Of a DNA stretch of 64,000 nt, positions 61,974 to 64,000 are shown piece by piece. Position 1 is the stretch's first letter. Each line of letters begins with the position of its first letter. Location: positions 3,053,225 through 3,117,224 of the forward strand of contig NZ_CP061368.1 in the NCBI RefSeq assembly GCF_014725735.1, given 5' to 3'. This DNA comes from Wenzhouxiangella sp. AB-CW3. Its GTDB lineage: Bacteria > Pseudomonadota > Gammaproteobacteria > Xanthomonadales > Wenzhouxiangellaceae. A model generated the notes under the pieces. The model ran no database searches. It saw only the letters and a program-made list of their open reading frames with translations, and was not told where the DNA came from. Both the position numbers and the translations under genes were made by a program.

Positions 61974-63304
61974 GGCTCTTCCCGACTTTGTGTGGGTTGA
62001 CCGCTTCGGATAGGCTACCTGCTGGCCCCGATTCAAGTCCATTATCATGCACGACCGTGAGCTCTACCGACAGATTCTTGGTATCCAAGCACCCTGGGAG
62101 GTTTCCGAGGTGGAAGTTGATCTGCCCGGTACCGGCGTGACCGTCCATATTCGGCATTCGGGTGAAGGGTTGTCCTGTCCGCAATGTGCTGCAAGTTGCC
62201 CGGGCTACGACACCCGAACGCGCAAGTGGCGCCATCTGGATACCTGCCAGTACAAGACCTGGCTGGTGGCCGAGGTGCCGCGAGTGGAGTGTCAGGAGCA
62301 CGGTGTCCACCAGGTGCCGGTTCCCTGGGCCGAAGGCAACAGCCGGCTGACGGCGCTGTTTGAGGCCTTGCTGATCGACTGGCTCAAGGTGGCCACGATC
62401 TCGGAAGTCGCCAACCGGTTGGATCTGGGCTGGTCGGTGGTTGCCGGTGTTCAGGAACGGGCGGTTCGCCGGGGATTGGCGCGGCGAGCGCAGTGTTTTC
62501 CTGAGGACATTGGCATCGATGAGACCTCGTTTCAAAAGCAGCATGAGTATGTCACGGTCGTGAGCACCGAGGACCGGGTTCTGCATGTGGCCGACGGCCG
62601 CGGCCGGGACGCTCTTGACGGGTGGTATGCCGCACAACCGCCCGAGATGCTGGCCGGGCTTAATACGGTGGCGATGGACATGTGGTCGCCCTACATACGC
62701 TCGACGGTCGCGCATGTGCCCGATGCCTGGATGAAGATCGCGTTTGACAAGTTCCATGTCGCCAAGCATTTGGGGGATGCGGTTGACCTGGTACGTCGGG
62801 CCGAACACAAGGCGCTTCAGTCCGCGACAGGCGATTCTGTGCTGACCAGCACCAAGTATCTGTGGCTGCAGCATCCTGACCGAATGACCGACAGGGCCTG
62901 GGAGTACTTTGCAGGGCTGAAGTCCGCGAACCTCAAGACTGCGCGGGCTTGGGCGATCAAGACCCATGCGATGTGCCTTTGGGACTACAAATCCCGCGGC
63001 TGGGCCCGGCGCGGCTGGCAGAGCTGGTACAGCTGGGCGATTCGCTCTCAACTCGAGCCGATCAAGAAGGTGGCTCGGATGATCAAAAATCATCTTGATG
63101 GGATCGTGACCGCCGTGGTCACCGGCGTAACCAATGCCCGAGCGGAAGGTTTCAACACACTGATCCAGAAGCTCAAGCGCGATGCTCGGGGATTCCGCAA
63201 TCGAGACCGGTTCAGAGCAGCGATCTACTTTCATCTTGGTGGCCTTGACCTGTATCCCGATGCAGTCACGAAGTGATGCTACCCACACGATTTAGTGAAG
63301 AGCC
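61974..63304 (+). mobile_element. Intact ISL3-family insertion sequence
   Basis: Length 1331 bases, bounded by imperfect inverted repeats starting GGCTCTTC (left GGCTCTTCCCGACTTTGTGT; right end reads in inverse GGCTCTTCACTAAATCGTGT). It is flanked by a direct 8-bp target duplication TTATTTAA (61966-61973 and 63305-63312), the size expected of ISL3. One uninterrupted transposase gene is inside, so the element is recent and potentially active. Confidence 0.9.
62047..63276 (+). CDS. ISL3 family transposase
   Basis: A 409-residue transposase. An N-terminal zinc-finger-like part (CPQCAASC about residue 43) and helix-turn-helix (TISEVANRLDLGWSVVAGVQ) precede the catalytic region. The acidic residues of a DDE site are placed as expected: GIDETSFQKQ, VAMDMWSPYIRS and NARAEGFNTLIQK. 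No frameshift is seen. It catalyses cut-and-paste movement of this IS. Confidence 0.92.
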   Translation: MHDRELYRQILGIQAPWEVSEVEVDLPGTGVTVHIRHSGEGLSCPQCAASCPGYDTRTRKWRHLDTCQYKTWLVAEVPRVECQEHGVHQVPVPWAEGNSRLTALFEALLIDWLKVATISEVANRLDLGWSVVAGVQERAVRRGLARRAQCFPEDIGIDETSFQKQHEYVTVVSTEDRVLHVADGRGRDALDGWYAAQPPEMLAGLNTVAMDMWSPYIRSTVAHVPDAWMKIAFDKFHVAKHLGDAVDLVRRAEHKALQSATGDSVLTSTKYLWLQHPDRMTDRAWEYFAGLKSANLKTARAWAIKTHAMCLWDYKSRGWARRGWQSWYSWAIRSQLEPIKKVARMIKNHLDGIVTAVVTGVTNARAEGFNTLIQKLKRDARGFRNRDRFRAAIYFHLGGLDLYPDAVTK

Positions 63305-63439
63305 TTATTTAATTGCTCTGTGAGCTCTGTGTTCTCTGTGGTGAATGCTTTTGCTTTTCAGTCAAGTCAAGGAGTGGAATCTGTTTGATGATAGGCACGG
63401 AGGCGCGAAGGTCGCAGAGGAAGAAATTTCTGGAGATTT

Positions 63440-64000
63440 CTATTCGAGATTCTTTTGGTCGGCACGCAGAGCATGGCGGATAATGATCATGCTGTTGTTT
63501 TCGACCTCCATGTCCGGCCGATGCAGATTGACATAGTCGACCATGTAGGGGCGCGAAACAAAGAATTTCCGATAGCTGGCCAGGTCAGTAGCCTTGACAT
63601 CTTCGATGACGTAAATGCCATTGGATGACAGCTTGTGAATCGAGTGCATGAACAGGCACGATCCGGCATCGAACTCATGCAGTCCATCATCAATCATCAG
63701 ATCAAAACACTCTACCTCGACCTTGCGCCAGAGTGATGCGATGGACTCGGGATCGGTCTGGTCGACCTGGAATGTCAGGATGCGCGGTTCAGTGAACAGA
63801 ACGCCGGCATCGATATCGGCCCCGACAATGCTGGCCTGCGGAAAGTAATCGCGCCATACCCGTAGTGAGGCGCCGGGTCGACCGTGAATGCCCATGTTCG
63901 ATCGAAACTCGGTATTGTTGGTGCCCAGGCCGCACTCGAATACGTTGGCTACATGCTCCCGGCAATGATCGTATAGCGTATTGTAGTGCTCGGTATAGGT
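63440..64000 (-). CDS. Class I SAM-dependent methyltransferase, partial (runs off the window)
   Basis: The open frame continues to the window edge, so the N terminus is missing; the apparent ATG at 63895 is internal, because the upstream codons read NVFECGLGTNNTEFRSN, a motif I typical of methyltransferases. Later parts are VGADIDAGVLF, LMIDDGLHEFDAGSCLFMHS and YVIEDVKATDLASYRKFF. It resembles small methyltransferases found in polysaccharide and natural-product loci; the substrate is unknown. Translation ends at 63440. Confidence 0.8.
   Translation of the reverse strand, partial: TYTEHYNTLYDHCREHVANVFECGLGTNNTEFRSNMGIHGRPGASLRVWRDYFPQASIVGADIDAGVLFTEPRILTFQVDQTDPESIASLWRKVEVECFDLMIDDGLHEFDAGSCLFMHSIHKLSSNGIYVIEDVKATDLASYRKFFVSRPYMVDYVNLHRPDMEVENNSMIIIRHALRADQKNLE

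Larger units (their letters stand above)
61931..63342. repeat. CACAGAG palindrome split by an ISL3 insertion
   Basis: The left arm (61931-61957) and the right arm (63316-63342) are inverted copies matching at 25 of 27 positions; ACCACAGAGAACACAGAG is perfectly repeated as its complement. Removing the IS and one target copy rejoins them into one hairpin with a loop of about 16 bases. A half copy of the same family is at 42858-42885, inside the end of the methyltransferase gene. Confidence 0.8.

Noticed and set aside
61966-63288. Leftward frame of 440 codons antisense to the ISL3 transposase
   Set aside because: The sense strand encodes a full transposase with catalytic residues; the antisense frame has no recognisable domain.

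Overview
The window is a GC-rich, densely coded chromosomal segment from a Gram-negative bacterium. It carries outer-membrane and secreted proteins, lipoproteins, an M48 lipoprotein protease, an EpsB-type exopolysaccharide cluster and intergenic heptamer repeats. Several exported proteins share the short motif [IL]F-x-[DS]-RF-[ED] at or near the C terminus. Together these suggest a gammaproteobacterium of the Xanthomonadales / Wenzhouxiangella type; this placement is inference, since no rRNA or housekeeping marker is present. I saw no tRNA, rRNA, CRISPR array or replication origin.

Layout. 0.2-12.5 kb: a secreted M9-like metalloprotease, a large exported TolB-propeller/amidohydrolase, a PAS-AraC regulator, a small membrane-protein operon, a RimJ-like acetyltransferase, a VOC protein divergent from a LysR regulator, and an exported M1-like zinc peptidase paired with a DUF5694-type protein. 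12.5-24.6 kb is accessory DNA: a Fic protein behind repeated TGTCGA half-sites, a fragment of a type I restriction R subunit, a large secreted repeat protein, two adjacent inverted-repeat elements (18.1-18.65 kb), two head-to-head AAA/DUF4143 ATPases, and an antitoxin gene cut by a decayed IS21 element. 24.7-31.9 kb: a sortase with its own LPATA-tagged substrate, a PAS-GGDEF protein, a BON/CsbD/PRC-barrel stress set, a desaturase and small envelope proteins. 32-37.8 kb: an M48 lipoprotein, a PAS protein next to a CheB-CheR fusion, and a small zincin. 37.8-41.8 kb: a subtilisin overlapping a CSLREA beta-helix protein, both with the shared tail. 41.9-63.9 kb: a Crp-like regulator, a methyltransferase and a long exopolysaccharide locus, followed by an intact ISL3-family insertion and a partial methyltransferase.

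How the genes may work together. The exopolysaccharide locus starts with an EpsB/WcaJ-type initiating sugar transferase. It continues in one overlapping operon with two GT2 glycosyltransferases, a GalE-like epimerase and a polysaccharide deacetylase. Beyond it are FemAB/CelD-type acyltransferases, a DegT aminotransferase, a hexapeptide acetyltransferase, a Wzx-like flippase and two paralogous exported beta-helix proteins. This looks like synthesis, acyl decoration and export of an amino-sugar polymer; no polymerase, outer-membrane exporter or co-polymerase is seen, and they may lie beyond the right edge.

The most unusual signals are the shared C-terminal motif on otherwise unrelated exported proteins, the dedicated sortase-substrate pair in a Gram-negative background, the nested palindromes at 18.1-18.65 kb, and operator-like repeats before the Fic and DUF4143 genes.
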